Source of the DNA: Paenibacillus camelliae | Lineage (GTDB): Bacteria; Bacillota; Bacilli; Paenibacillales; Paenibacillaceae | DNA length: 64,000 bases | Assembly (NCBI RefSeq): GCF_023715345.1 | Contig: NZ_JAMBNY010000001.1 | Location: 434,001-498,000, forward strand | Direction of reading: 5' to 3' | In this document: piece after piece, positions 16,947-26,429 of the stretch | Position numbering within the stretch: position 1 is the stretch's first letter | Layout of the letters: every line of letters begins with the position of its first letter | Made by a program: the position numbers and the translations under genes | Notes under the pieces: model-generated | Database searches by the model: none | What the model was told of the DNA's origin: nothing | What the model saw: the letters and a program-made list of their open reading frames with translations, nothing else

Positions 16947-19074
16947 CGTTATCATTAGCCTCCGTATTTTCGTTGTGCTCACCGCCACGTGAGAATGTTT
17001 CCTCGTCAGGAGTATGCGTAGGTTCAAGCTCTTGTCCTGGTACAACCATTTCATGTGAGCCTTGTGCAATATCTCCATAGTAAATATCTTTAATGTCCAT
17101 AAATACGCCATCTCGATAAACCGATACCTTGGCTACCGTGTCTGGATCAAGTACAAGTGTCAAGGAAATATCAACAGTACTTGTAATTGTTCGCGGTTCG
17201 AGCTCCATGTTTTCACCACGCGCGTCTGAGTAATATATTTTCACTTCACTCGCTGATCCATGCATAGCGGGCGAAATTCTTACATTAAATTGATAGTTCT
17301 TTGCATCCTTTGGATAGCCAGAGCTTACGACAAGCGTCACTTTTGTACCTTTTTCCACCATCTCGTTCGGCTCTGCATTGCCTTGACTAATAACATGATC
17401 CTTCTCGAACAGATAACTAGCTTCATACTTGATATCTTGTTCCTCTAACACAAGACCACGTGATTCCAGAAGCAGCTTCGCTTCCTTTAACCGAGCGTCA
17501 GTCAGATCAGGCATTTCAACAAGCTCAGGCCCTTTACTTACTGTAAAGCTAATCAACACATCATCTGGATTTATTTCTTCACCAGCTGGTGGAGATTGCT
17601 CAAGAATTGTACCTGCAGGCGACTCGTCAAACACTTCAGTAAAGTCGATCTGAGCTTCCTTAACCCCGAGATCAATTAACGCATTAACCGTCTGCTGCTT
17701 CATAGAATTGATATAGTTATCCAATTCCTTCAGCTCGGGACCAGCACTTATCGTAAGCTCAATATATGTGCCTTTCTTAACCATCATACTCATCTTAGAC
17801 TGCGCAATAACCTGATCCTTAGGAATAAGCTTACTCGTTTCTCGCGTTACTGGCTCTGTCACATTTAAGCCAGCCTCTGCCAACATCTTACGAGCTACTT
17901 CTTCTGTTTCCCCAACAACATAAGGAACCTTCACATCCTCTGTCCTAAAGGAATCCAGCAGCCTAAAAAATCCCCACAGCAGGGCCGCTAAAAACACTAA
18001 CGTAATAAGCACAACAATTAACGGCTTTTTCCAGCCTCCAGATGTCTTTACAGGCTCTCCATCAACAAATTGTCCAGTATGCATCGTGACGGATGCTGTA
18101 TCAGTAAGTCTTGCCGTATCGCTGTAGCGTGCCGTGCTGCTCATCTGCCCTGTGTTCATATCGTTAGGCATAGAGGTAGAGCGAATGGCTGGCATAACCT
18201 TTGTTTCCTGCATATCCACAGCATCATTAAACGTAATCTTTGGCTCATAGAGACGATGCGGCTGCAAGCAAGTTTCTAGATCAGCCATCATCGCTCGTGC
18301 TGATTCATAACGATCGTTCGGGTTTTTACGCATCGACTTTAATATAATGTTCTCAACTGACTGCGGAATATGAGAATTAACGACGCGCGGTTCTTCAAAA
18401 TGATCCTGTAAATGCTTTAACGCGATGCTAATCGGACTTTCTCCGAAAAACGGAAGATTACCTGTTACCATCTGATACAATACAATACCTAAGGAATATA
18501 AGTCCGATTTTTCTCCTGTATTCACACCTTTTGCATGCTCAGGTGAAAAATAATGCACAGAGCCAACTACAGAGCCTGTGTGTGTTATTTTTGAAGAAGT
18601 TGCAGCTCTAGCTATACCAAAATCCGTTACCTTCACACGCCCGTTATTGCCGATTAATATGTTATGAGGCTTAATATCACGATGAATAATATGATTAGCG
18701 TGTGCGTGATCAAGTGCATCACATATTTGTTGAGCGATATGAACCGCTTCTTCAATCTGCAATGGTGCACGTTCAACTATAATTTCATTCAGATTATGTC
18801 CTTCGACATATTCCATAACGATATAATGTATATCTTCTTCTTGACCAACATCATAAATACTAACAACATTCGGATGCGATAAAGCAGCTGCGTTCTGCGC
18901 TTCTCTACGAAACCTACTAATAAACTCCTCGTCATTAACGAATTGCTGACGCAGTACTTTGACAGCAACCTTGCGATTAAGCAACACATCATGAGCCTTG
19001 TAAACAAGGGCCATGCCCCCACCGCCAATACGGGAAATAATCTCATAGCGACCAGCCAAGTCGTGTCCAATCAT
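16906..19074 (-). CDS. prkC: Membrane Ser/Thr protein kinase PrkC with PASTA domains
   Basis: A 722-residue kinase. The cytoplasmic Hanks-type domain (about 10-270) has RIGGGGMALVYKA, catalytic HRDIKPHN, DFG in VTDFGIARA, and APE-type loop features. One transmembrane helix is about 352-372 (KPLIVVLITLVFLAALLWGFF). Three PASTA repeats follow (starting VKVPYVVGE, LKELDNYIN and LVEMPDLTD). They bind muropeptides, signalling germination and growth. After the third PASTA there is an additional beta-rich domain of about 90 residues and an acidic Asn/Glu-rich tail. The usual Bacillus protein is 648 residues, so this extension is notable. It overlaps prpC by one base and is co-transcribed with it. 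Confidence 0.96.
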   Translation of the reverse strand: MIGHDLAGRYEIISRIGGGGMALVYKAHDVLLNRKVAVKVLRQQFVNDEEFISRFRREAQNAAALSHPNVVSIYDVGQEEDIHYIVMEYVEGHNLNEIIVERAPLQIEEAVHIAQQICDALDHAHANHIIHRDIKPHNILIGNNGRVKVTDFGIARAATSSKITHTGSVVGSVHYFSPEHAKGVNTGEKSDLYSLGIVLYQMVTGNLPFFGESPISIALKHLQDHFEEPRVVNSHIPQSVENIILKSMRKNPNDRYESARAMMADLETCLQPHRLYEPKITFNDAVDMQETKVMPAIRSTSMPNDMNTGQMSSTARYSDTARLTDTASVTMHTGQFVDGEPVKTSGGWKKPLIVVLITLVFLAALLWGFFRLLDSFRTEDVKVPYVVGETEEVARKMLAEAGLNVTEPVTRETSKLIPKDQVIAQSKMSMMVKKGTYIELTISAGPELKELDNYINSMKQQTVNALIDLGVKEAQIDFTEVFDESPAGTILEQSPPAGEEINPDDVLISFTVSKGPELVEMPDLTDARLKEAKLLLESRGLVLEEQDIKYEASYLFEKDHVISQGNAEPNEMVEKGTKVTLVVSSGYPKDAKNYQFNVRISPAMHGSASEVKIYYSDARGENMELEPRTITSTVDISLTLVLDPDTVAKVSVYRDGVFMDIKDIYYGDIAQGSHEMVVPGQELEPTHTPDEETFSRGGEHNENTEANDNDEQSDQPANTTEE

Positions 19075-19838
19075 TATGATTCCTCCCTTCTGTCGGGGCT
19101 ATCCTTCATATCACACAATACGAGTGTAATATTGTCTTCGCCGCCTGCCTCTAATGCAAGTTCTATTAATTGATCGGCACGCTGCTGCAAGGGCAGCGAG
19201 GAGGCAATCGTCTGATGCAATTGCTCCTCGCTAACGCGATTGCTTAATCCATCACTGCATAGCAGCAAAAGATCCTCATTCTTCCATTCCATAACGCGTA
19301 CATCTACCTCTACATCATCATCGGTGCCGATGGCGCGCGTTAGTACATTTTTACGTGGATGATGCTCCGCCTCTTCAGCAGTTAGCTGTCCGGACTGAAC
19401 GAGCGCATTAACTAAGGAATGATCCTCGGTAAGCAGCTCAATCCGTTCCTCATTGACACGATAAGCACGGCTGTCACCTACATGTCCAATAACGACAAGT
19501 GAGTGAATGAAGAGCGCAGCTACTATTGTCGTCCCCATATTGTGGTACTGTGTCAATTGCTTCGCAAGACGATAGATTTCTTCATTCGCCTGACGAATCG
19601 CAATTCTCATAAGTCGCTTCGCATCTTCGGCCGTCCAGTTGGAAATTTCATTATGCTGCTGCAGAATGCGTTCAAAAGCCTCCACAGCAACTTGACTTGC
19701 TACATCACCAGCTTGGTGTCCTCCCATGCCATCTGCAACGATAGCAAACGCAAGCTGATCATTTATCGAACCCGTCAATGCACTATCCTCGTTCACTTGA
19801 CGGATTCTTCCTATATCACTGCGATTAACCATTAACAA
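19074..19838 (-). CDS. prpC: PPM-type Ser/Thr protein phosphatase PrpC
   Basis: A 254-residue Stp1/PrpC phosphatase that opposes PrkC. Metal-binding motifs are RQVNEDSA, VADGMGGHQAGDVAS, VGDSRAYR, DHSLVNALVQSG, LLLCSDGLSNRV and GGEDNITLVL. The stop codon overlaps the prkC start (TAATG), a sign of translational coupling. It begins 6 bp after rlmN. Confidence 0.97.
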   Translation of the reverse strand: MLMVNRSDIGRIRQVNEDSALTGSINDQLAFAIVADGMGGHQAGDVASQVAVEAFERILQQHNEISNWTAEDAKRLMRIAIRQANEEIYRLAKQLTQYHNMGTTIVAALFIHSLVVIGHVGDSRAYRVNEERIELLTEDHSLVNALVQSGQLTAEEAEHHPRKNVLTRAIGTDDDVEVDVRVMEWKNEDLLLLCSDGLSNRVSEEQLHQTIASSLPLQQRADQLIELALEAGGEDNITLVLCDMKDSPDRREES

Positions 19839-19844
19839 GCGTTA

Positions 19845-20891
19845 TCACCTCGCCGTAGACTCCATATGTTTCGCACGTAATTGCCCACATGCTGCCGCAA
19901 TATCATGTCCTTGTTCCCTGCGAATTGTTACGTTAATTCCATTGTTTTCAAGAACTTTCGCGAATGCAAAAATATCGTTTCGTGGTGTACGAACATAATT
20001 GCGCTCTGGTACATGGTTAACTGGGATAAGGTTAACATGGCAAAGCATATCCTTGATGACGCTAGCTAGCTCTTCAGCATGCTCCACCTGATCATTGACG
20101 CCGCCAATTAACGCATATTCAAATGTAATCCGTCTACCCGTCTTACCTAAATAGTAGCGAATCGATTCGATTACATCATCGAATGGATAGCGCCTGTTGA
20201 CAGGCATTAGCTTGGAACGAAGCTTATCATTCGGTGCATGAATGGACAAGGCCAAGTTAATTTGCGTGTTTTCTTCTGCAAACTTATAGATACTCGGCAC
20301 GATACCACTTGTCGAAACGGTAATATGACGCTGACCGATATTTAAGCCTTTCTCATGGATCATATTGCGTAAAAACGCCATCGTCGCATCATAATTTTCG
20401 AACGGCTCACCTGAGCCCATAATAACGATGCTCGATACTCGCTCACCTGTTGCATCTAGCATTTGCTGTGCAGTAACGACCTGCGCAACGATTTCACCAG
20501 CAGTTAGATTTCTCTTCAAGCCGCCTAAGGTTGACGCACAGAAGGTACAGCCAATTCGGCAGCCTACCTGCGTCGTTACGCACACGCTATTACCGTAGCT
20601 GTGGCGCATAATAACCGTTTCAATCGCATGATTATCATGTAAGCCAAACAGAAACTTAACTGTGCCGTCACGCGATTCAAACTTTGTAATTTCAGTAAGC
20701 GTTACGAACTCAAACTGGTTACTAAGCTTTTCACGTAAGCCTTTCGATAAATTCGTCATCTCATCAAAGCTTTTTACTCGTTTGACATATATCCAATCAA
20801 ACACTTGATCCGCACGAAAAGCAGGCTCGTCATTATCCTTCATCCATTGCTGGAGCTCTTCATGTGTATAGTCATAAATAAAAGGGTTCAT
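19845..20891 (-). CDS. rlmN: Dual-specificity 23S rRNA/tRNA adenine-C2 methyltransferase RlmN
   Basis: A radical-SAM enzyme that methylates A2503 of 23S rRNA and A37 of some tRNAs. The iron-sulfur CxxxCxxC motif is in [47 protein letters not shown] and the C-terminal [16 protein letters not shown] (with the catalytic Cys) are present. The ATG at 20889-20891 ([13 protein letters not shown]) is preceded by AGGTGTG and fits the family N terminus. The longer reading frame up to 20948 has no ribosome binding site. The product has 348 residues. Confidence 0.96.
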   Translation of the reverse strand: MNPFIYDYTHEELQQWMKDNDEPAFRADQVFDWIYVKRVKSFDEMTNLSKGLREKLSNQFEFVTLTEITKFESRDGTVKFLFGLHDNHAIETVIMRHSYGNSVCVTTQVGCRIGCTFCASTLGGLKRNLTAGEIVAQVVTAQQMLDATGERVSSIVIMGSGEPFENYDATMAFLRNMIHEKGLNIGQRHITVSTSGIVPSIYKFAEENTQINLALSIHAPNDKLRSKLMPVNRRYPFDDVIESIRYYLGKTGRRITFEYALIGGVNDQVEHAEELASVIKDMLCHVNLIPVNHVPERNYVRTPRNDIFAFAKVLENNGINVTIRREQGHDIAAACGQLRAKHMESTAR

Positions 20892-20963
20892 TTTATCACA
20901 CCTGTATTCAATTTTAGAGGTTACACGCAGCTTCAAGCTGCGCTGCAACTATTTTAACACAAA

Positions 20964-22460
20964 CTATAGCGTTGAGCTATTCGAGCTCTGAGCACTCCTT
21001 TTTAAGCGAGCGATATAAAAGCCATCGCTGCTCGCATGGTGCGGCAACAGCTGAAGCTGCCCATCAAATTGTTCTGAGACAATACCTTGCTGCTTTAAGG
21101 ATGTGAGCAGCGCTTCTGGCCACTGTGCATCTAAGCTATACTCCTTATGACGAGCTAGGAAGCTGGCCACCTGCTCTTCATTCTCTTCCTTAGCAATGGT
21201 GCAGGTACTATATACGAGCACACCGCCTGGCTTCACCAGACCACTCATGGCATCGAGCAATTGAGTTTGAATGCCCGCAATATCCTTTACATCACCGGGC
21301 TGCTTCGTCCACTTAATTTCAGGCTTGCGGCGGATAACACCAAAGCCGCTGCATGGTGCATCAAGCAGCACAGCATCAAAGCTTGCCGGCTCTAAAGAAT
21401 CAGCTAACAAAGCAGCATCCTGACTCGAGGTCTGTACATGCTCCAAGCCTAACCGAGCAGCCTGCTCCTCGATCAGCTTGCGCTTATGCTCATGAAGGTC
21501 GTTTGATAGAAGCATCCCTTCACCCTTCATTAGCTCGCCAATGTGCATGCTCTTCCCTCCGGGCGCAGCACATGCATCAAGCACCTTCATACCAGGCTTC
21601 GGCTCCAGCACTTCCGCTACGAGCATCGAGCTTTCGTCCTGCAATGACCAATGACCTTCCTTAAAGCCCTCAAGCGCAGCAAGATGTCCACCCTTTTCTA
21701 CATTAATCCCAGCTGGAGCAATTGGCGATAAAGACACTTGCAAGCCTGCAGCCTCTAGCTCCTCCAGCACCGCGTGCGGTGAAGTTTTCATCGTATTGAC
21801 TCGAATTGAGCTATGCGGCGGCTCATTGCTTGCATGAAGAATCTGCTCAGTAGCTTGCCGTCCGTACACTGTTAACCAGCGCTCTACCAGCCATATGGGG
21901 AATGAGTAACGCACACTGAGCGTTTCTGCATCAGTAGACAAAGCAATAAGCTCTGGCTTTAGCTCTTCCTGCTTACGTAGCACATTGCGCAGCACACCAT
22001 TCACCATACCAGATATACCTTGGTGTCCTCTTTTTTTCGCTATCTTAACCGCCTCATTAACGACAGCATGAGCAGGTATTCGGTCCAACCACAGCAGCTG
22101 GTACATACTCATTCTCAGCAGCTGATGAACCCATGGCTGAAGCTTATGCAAACCTTTAGCAACAAGCTGCGAGAGCCAATAATCGATCGTTAGCTTCCGA
22201 CTAATTGTGCCATATACAAGCTCAGTTGCAAGACCAGCATCTGCACGAGAAAGTTGCTCGGATTGCAGCGTGCGATTCAATTGCAAATTGCTGTATGCAC
22301 CTGCTTCCTCCACCTTTACAAGCACATCGAGCGCAACCTGTCTTGCTGAACGAGTCGCTTGCTGCTTAGAGCTTGACTTTCCATTGTCAGTCGCTTGTCT
22401 ATTCTGATGCTTTCTATTGTTGCTATGTGAATGTTTCTTATTGTTTTGTCGCTCACTCAT
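20964..22460 (-). CDS. rsmB: 16S rRNA cytosine-C5 methyltransferase RsmB (Sun)
   Basis: A 498-residue RsmB that modifies C967 of 16S rRNA. The first 40 residues are a basic, Asn/Ser/Gln-rich extension (ERQNNKKHSHSNNRKHQNRQ). A NusB-like RNA-binding domain (about 40-165) follows, then the Rossmann methyltransferase with DACAAPGGKS, DAPCSGFGVIRRKPEIKW and the catalytic Cys in VYSTCTIAKEENEEQV. It overlaps fmt by the classic ATGA, which indicates translational coupling. Confidence 0.96.
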   Translation of the reverse strand: MSERQNNKKHSHSNNRKHQNRQATDNGKSSSKQQATRSARQVALDVLVKVEEAGAYSNLQLNRTLQSEQLSRADAGLATELVYGTISRKLTIDYWLSQLVAKGLHKLQPWVHQLLRMSMYQLLWLDRIPAHAVVNEAVKIAKKRGHQGISGMVNGVLRNVLRKQEELKPELIALSTDAETLSVRYSFPIWLVERWLTVYGRQATEQILHASNEPPHSSIRVNTMKTSPHAVLEELEAAGLQVSLSPIAPAGINVEKGGHLAALEGFKEGHWSLQDESSMLVAEVLEPKPGMKVLDACAAPGGKSMHIGELMKGEGMLLSNDLHEHKRKLIEEQAARLGLEHVQTSSQDAALLADSLEPASFDAVLLDAPCSGFGVIRRKPEIKWTKQPGDVKDIAGIQTQLLDAMSGLVKPGGVLVYSTCTIAKEENEEQVASFLARHKEYSLDAQWPEALLTSLKQQGIVSEQFDGQLQLLPHHASSDGFYIARLKRSAQSSNSSTL

Positions 22461-23401
22461 GCTTGTACCTCTTCACCGAAGCGTGCACCGACAATAGCAC
22501 GAGAACCTTGTATCCAATCACTTACATTCATCATACGTTTTCCAGCCGGCTGAATTATCGTAAGCAGCAGCTGACCTTCTCCGGTTTGTACGACGATGCC
22601 ATCTGCAGATGCACTAACAATCGTACCCGTTGCAGCATTAGATGATGCTGAAAGCGGCTTACAGCCCCATACTTTAAATACTTCGCCGTTCAGCGTTGTA
22701 AAAGCTCCTGCCATTGGCGATAGCCCGCGAACCTGATTGAAGATCGAGATGGCTGACTTATCCCACTCAATTCTTTCATCCTCACGTGTTAAGTTTGGTG
22801 CATATGTAGCTAAGCTATCATCCTGAGGGATCGCTTGAAGCTCACCTCGAATAAGTGGCGGCACAGTATCGATGAGCAGCTTAGCTCCAGCGATGCTAAG
22901 CTTTTCGAATATCGTTCCAGCATTGTCTTCATCCGTAATCGGAATCGCGACAGAGCTAATCATATCACCAGTGTCCAGCCCCTCAGCCATATACATGATC
23001 GTAACGCCTGTTTCCGATTCGCCATTTATAATCGAGCGCTGAATCGGAGCGCCTCCACGATACTTAGGCAGCAGTGAGCCATGCACATTAATGCAGCCAT
23101 GCTGCGGAAGCTCAAGCACCGCTTTAGGCAAAATTTGTCCATAGGCTGCTGTTACGATGAGTTCCGGTTTATAGGAAGCGACTTCAGCTATTGCATCCTC
23201 ATTGCGCATGCGCTCTGGCTGAAGAACGGGAATGCCAAGCTCTAGTGCTGCCTCCTTCACAGGAGTTGGTGTCAGCAATTTTTTTCTGCCTTTAGGCCGA
23301 TCTGGCTGAGATACAACAGCTACAACCTCATAGCCTTGCTCAACTAATGCACGAAGTGAAGGGACAGCGAAGCTCGGTGTCCCCATAAAAACGATCCGCA
23401 T
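22457..23401 (-). CDS. fmt: Methionyl-tRNA formyltransferase
   Basis: A 314-residue enzyme that formylates initiator Met-tRNA. Seen: IVFMGTPSFAVPSL, the folate site NVHGSLLPKYRGGAPIQ with the SLLP motif, and the catalytic Asp in GLDTGDMI. It starts 2 bp after def. The pair def-fmt, which remove and add the formyl group, is conserved across bacteria. Confidence 0.97.
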   Translation of the reverse strand: MRIVFMGTPSFAVPSLRALVEQGYEVVAVVSQPDRPKGRKKLLTPTPVKEAALELGIPVLQPERMRNEDAIAEVASYKPELIVTAAYGQILPKAVLELPQHGCINVHGSLLPKYRGGAPIQRSIINGESETGVTIMYMAEGLDTGDMISSVAIPITDEDNAGTIFEKLSIAGAKLLIDTVPPLIRGELQAIPQDDSLATYAPNLTREDERIEWDKSAISIFNQVRGLSPMAGAFTTLNGEVFKVWGCKPLSASSNAATGTIVSASADGIVVQTGEGQLLLTIIQPAGKRMMNVSDWIQGSRAIVGARFGEEVQA

Positions 23402-23403
23402 AT

Positions 23404-23892
23404 TTATTGTTCGCCGCCTTTTTTTACACGATCCGAAATATCGTACGTATTTAATGCAATATCTGTAAACAACACACCGTTCAAGTGGTCGATTTCATGC
23501 TGGAATGCTCGTGCAAAATATCCTTTCGCTTCGAGCTTAAACGTTTCTCCGTCACTGTTTTGCCCTTGTACAACGATGCGGTCAGCACGTAGCACCTCAC
23601 CGTTCAAATTCGGAATACTTAAGCAGCCTTCCGGACCGATTTGCTCACCCTCACGCTCTAAGATTACCGGGTTAACCATCTCAACAAGCCCATTCTCATC
23701 CCCTACATCAACGACAATGACGCGCTTAGAGATACCAATCTGAGGAGCAGCAAGACCAACGCCTTCTGCATCATACATCGTCTCTGCCATATCCTTTAGA
23801 AGCTTTTTCAAATTGGAATTAAACTTCGTCACCTCTTTAGCTACTTCACGCAGCACAGGATCCGGGTCCTTTACAATAATTCGTATACTCAT
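23404..23892 (-). CDS. def: Peptide deformylase
   Basis: A 162-residue type 1 deformylase that removes the formyl group from nascent proteins. The three family motifs are EGVGLAAPQIG, EGCLSIPN (metal-binding Cys) and QHEIDHLNG (two metal-binding His and the catalytic Glu). An AGAGGGAT-type site precedes the ATG. It sits 48 bp after priA in the operon. Confidence 0.97.
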   Translation of the reverse strand: MSIRIIVKDPDPVLREVAKEVTKFNSNLKKLLKDMAETMYDAEGVGLAAPQIGISKRVIVVDVGDENGLVEMVNPVILEREGEQIGPEGCLSIPNLNGEVLRADRIVVQGQNSDGETFKLEAKGYFARAFQHEIDHLNGVLFTDIALNTYDISDRVKKGGEQ

Positions 23893-23939
23893 CTTTATCC
23901 CTCTCTTATCTTCAGTCTATCTTTAATTGTTGTTGTTAA

Positions 23940-26429
23940 TTACAGGATCACTTGTGGATCAATATCAACACTGAATTGAACCTGCTTACTCAGCTTACCT
24001 TCTACAAATGGCTTCATCGCACGTTCTAAGAGCGAAGATGCATCTATGCTTCCTCGATATTTTATCACACATTGGTAACGGTATCGATCCTTAATACGCG
24101 CAAGAGGTGAAGCAACTGGACCAAGAATTTCTAGCGCACGCATCATCCGGCTATGCAGCGGAACGAGCACGCCTTCATATTCAGCAAGCTCCCTTAGCTC
24201 TTGTGCAAATCTCGCACTAACTTCCGTCAGCTGATCAAGTCTCTCTGACGACATCGTAATACACACTAATCGGCAGTAAGGGGGATACATCATCTGCATT
24301 CTCAGCTCCAGCTCCTGCTCCAGAAACTGCTCGTAATGATGATCCGCAGCCGCTACGATCGCATAATGCTCTGGGTTATACGTTTGAATCATAACCTCAC
24401 CTTGCAAGTGATGGCGACCTGCTCTGCCTGCCACTTGTGTTAGCAGCTGGAACGTCCGCTCAGCAGAACGAAAATCCGGCAGATTTAAAGTTGTATCGGC
24501 AGCGATAACGCCTACTAATGTAACATATGGGAAATCAAGCCCTTTTGCAACCATTTGCGTCCCAAGTAGCACATCCGCTTTCCGCTCACCGAAAGCTTTA
24601 AGAAGCTTTTCATGCGAATTTTTTTCAGTCGTCGTGTCTACATCCATGCGAATAACACGAATACCTGGGAACAGCTTCGCAAGCTCCTCCTCAACCTTCT
24701 GAGTGCCAGTGCCAAAGAACCGGATATGCTCAGAGTCGCAGCTTGGACATGTTCGAGGCTCCTGCTCCGTGTAACCACAATAATGACAGCGCAGCACATG
24801 CGTTTTCTGGTGAAAAGTTAAAGAGATGTCACAATGTGGACAAGCAGCAGTATATCCGCAAGATCTGCACATAACAAAGGTAGAGTAACCGCGTCGATTA
24901 AGCAGCAGAACAGCCTGCTCCCCACGCTCCAGCCGCAGCTTTAACGCGTCGTACAGCGAAGTAGAAAACATCGAGCGATTTCCTCGTGACAGCTCGTCTC
25001 TCATATCAACAATATGCACCTCTGGCATAGGCTGACCTGACACTCTTTCAGGCATAGGCAGAAGAGGCGGCTCGCTGCCGACAGCAGGCGTGCGGCTCGC
25101 TGCCATATACGTTTCAAGCGAAGGTGTAGCTGACCCCAGCACAACTACTGCCCCATGCTGCTTAGCACGACGCACAGCAACATCACGAGCATGGTATTTG
25201 GGCGTATCGTCTTGCTTATAGGATGTTTCATGCTCTTCATCAATAATAATGAGTCCGATCTGAGCAAACGGTGCAAAGATAGCGGACCTCGCACCTACCA
25301 CAACATCGGCTTGACCATGACGTATTTTACGCCATTCATCATAACGTTCTCCATCAGATAATCTACTGTGCATAACAGCTACAGCATCACCAAAACGTGA
25401 TTTGAACCGTTCAACCATTTGCGGAGTAAGTGAAATTTCGGGTACGAGCACGATCGCCTGCCTACCTAAAGCTAAGCAATCTGCAATGCTTTGCAGATAT
25501 ACCTCTGTTTTACCACTGCCCGTTACACCATACAGCAGCATCGTCTGTCCTGATTGCTGGTGCATCTGTTCAATAATGCGATGATAGACCTGCTGCTGCA
25601 GCGCGGTAAGCGGGAGGGGCTTGCTACGAGCAAATTCCCGCCCTTTATAGGGATCACGCTTTTGTTCGACCTCAACTAAATGAAGTATGCCTTTATCGAC
25701 AAGACTATGTACAACACTTGAGCTCGTATTCAGCTCAGCGACAAGCTTTGCAAGCGCAATTGGTACTGGATGCTCCAGCATATACGTGAGCACCTCATGC
25801 TGCTTACGCGCTTTTTTCAAGGAGTCCAGCTGCCCCTTTGCAGCCTCTAGATCATCAGGAGGCATGACAGTTAATGCCTTCTTTACGCCCATGCGATCTT
25901 TTACCTTTGCTGATAAAGTCAATATACCCTGCTGCACAGCCTGCTTGATTTCACGATGCTCCTCGGGGAACATCGACATTAGCTTATTGAAGGATATCGA
26001 GCCTCCTTCAGCCTGCAGCACTTGCAGCCACGCCTTATCTGAGTACTCTCCAGTTTGAGAGGAATCAGATAAAGCGATATATTTAACTTCCTTGCCCTTT
26101 AAAGCTGTAGGAAGCATCACCTGAAGAGAAGCGATGCGTGAGCAGCAATATTTATGACTTAGCCATTCTGACAGATCAACCATATCTGGCAGCAGGGGTG
26201 GTGCTGGATCAAGCAGCTCCTTAATCTCCTTCAGCTTAGAAGAATCATAATCCGTATCTGTAGACAAACCGACAACGAAGCCCTGCAGCACTCGCGGACC
26301 AAAAGGTACACCCACCCGGCTACCAATCTCGATCCAGGGCTGCATGTCGTGCGGCACCTCATAATCAAAAGGCCGATCCGTTTGACGGCTCGGCACATCA
26401 ACAATAATATTAGCGATCACGTTCATCAT
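23940..26429 (-). CDS. priA: Primosomal replication restart helicase PriA
   Basis: An 829-residue PriA that reloads the replisome at repaired forks. The N-terminal DNA-binding domain has DVPSRQTDRPFDYEVP. Walker A is YGVTGSGKTEVYL, motif II is DEEHETSYK, and the zinc module holds eight Cys in CRSCGYTAACPHC and CHYCGY...CPSC. The helicase C lobe contains FGTGTQKVEEEL and LTQVAGRAGRH. The start overlaps coaBC by about 20 bp. Either of two adjacent ATGs could be used. Confidence 0.97.
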   Translation of the reverse strand: MMNVIANIIVDVPSRQTDRPFDYEVPHDMQPWIEIGSRVGVPFGPRVLQGFVVGLSTDTDYDSSKLKEIKELLDPAPPLLPDMVDLSEWLSHKYCCSRIASLQVMLPTALKGKEVKYIALSDSSQTGEYSDKAWLQVLQAEGGSISFNKLMSMFPEEHREIKQAVQQGILTLSAKVKDRMGVKKALTVMPPDDLEAAKGQLDSLKKARKQHEVLTYMLEHPVPIALAKLVAELNTSSSVVHSLVDKGILHLVEVEQKRDPYKGREFARSKPLPLTALQQQVYHRIIEQMHQQSGQTMLLYGVTGSGKTEVYLQSIADCLALGRQAIVLVPEISLTPQMVERFKSRFGDAVAVMHSRLSDGERYDEWRKIRHGQADVVVGARSAIFAPFAQIGLIIIDEEHETSYKQDDTPKYHARDVAVRRAKQHGAVVVLGSATPSLETYMAASRTPAVGSEPPLLPMPERVSGQPMPEVHIVDMRDELSRGNRSMFSTSLYDALKLRLERGEQAVLLLNRRGYSTFVMCRSCGYTAACPHCDISLTFHQKTHVLRCHYCGYTEQEPRTCPSCDSEHIRFFGTGTQKVEEELAKLFPGIRVIRMDVDTTTEKNSHEKLLKAFGERKADVLLGTQMVAKGLDFPYVTLVGVIAADTTLNLPDFRSAERTFQLLTQVAGRAGRHHLQGEVMIQTYNPEHYAIVAAADHHYEQFLEQELELRMQMMYPPYCRLVCITMSSERLDQLTEVSARFAQELRELAEYEGVLVPLHSRMMRALEILGPVASPLARIKDRYRYQCVIKYRGSIDASSLLERAMKPFVEGKLSKQVQFSVDIDPQVIL

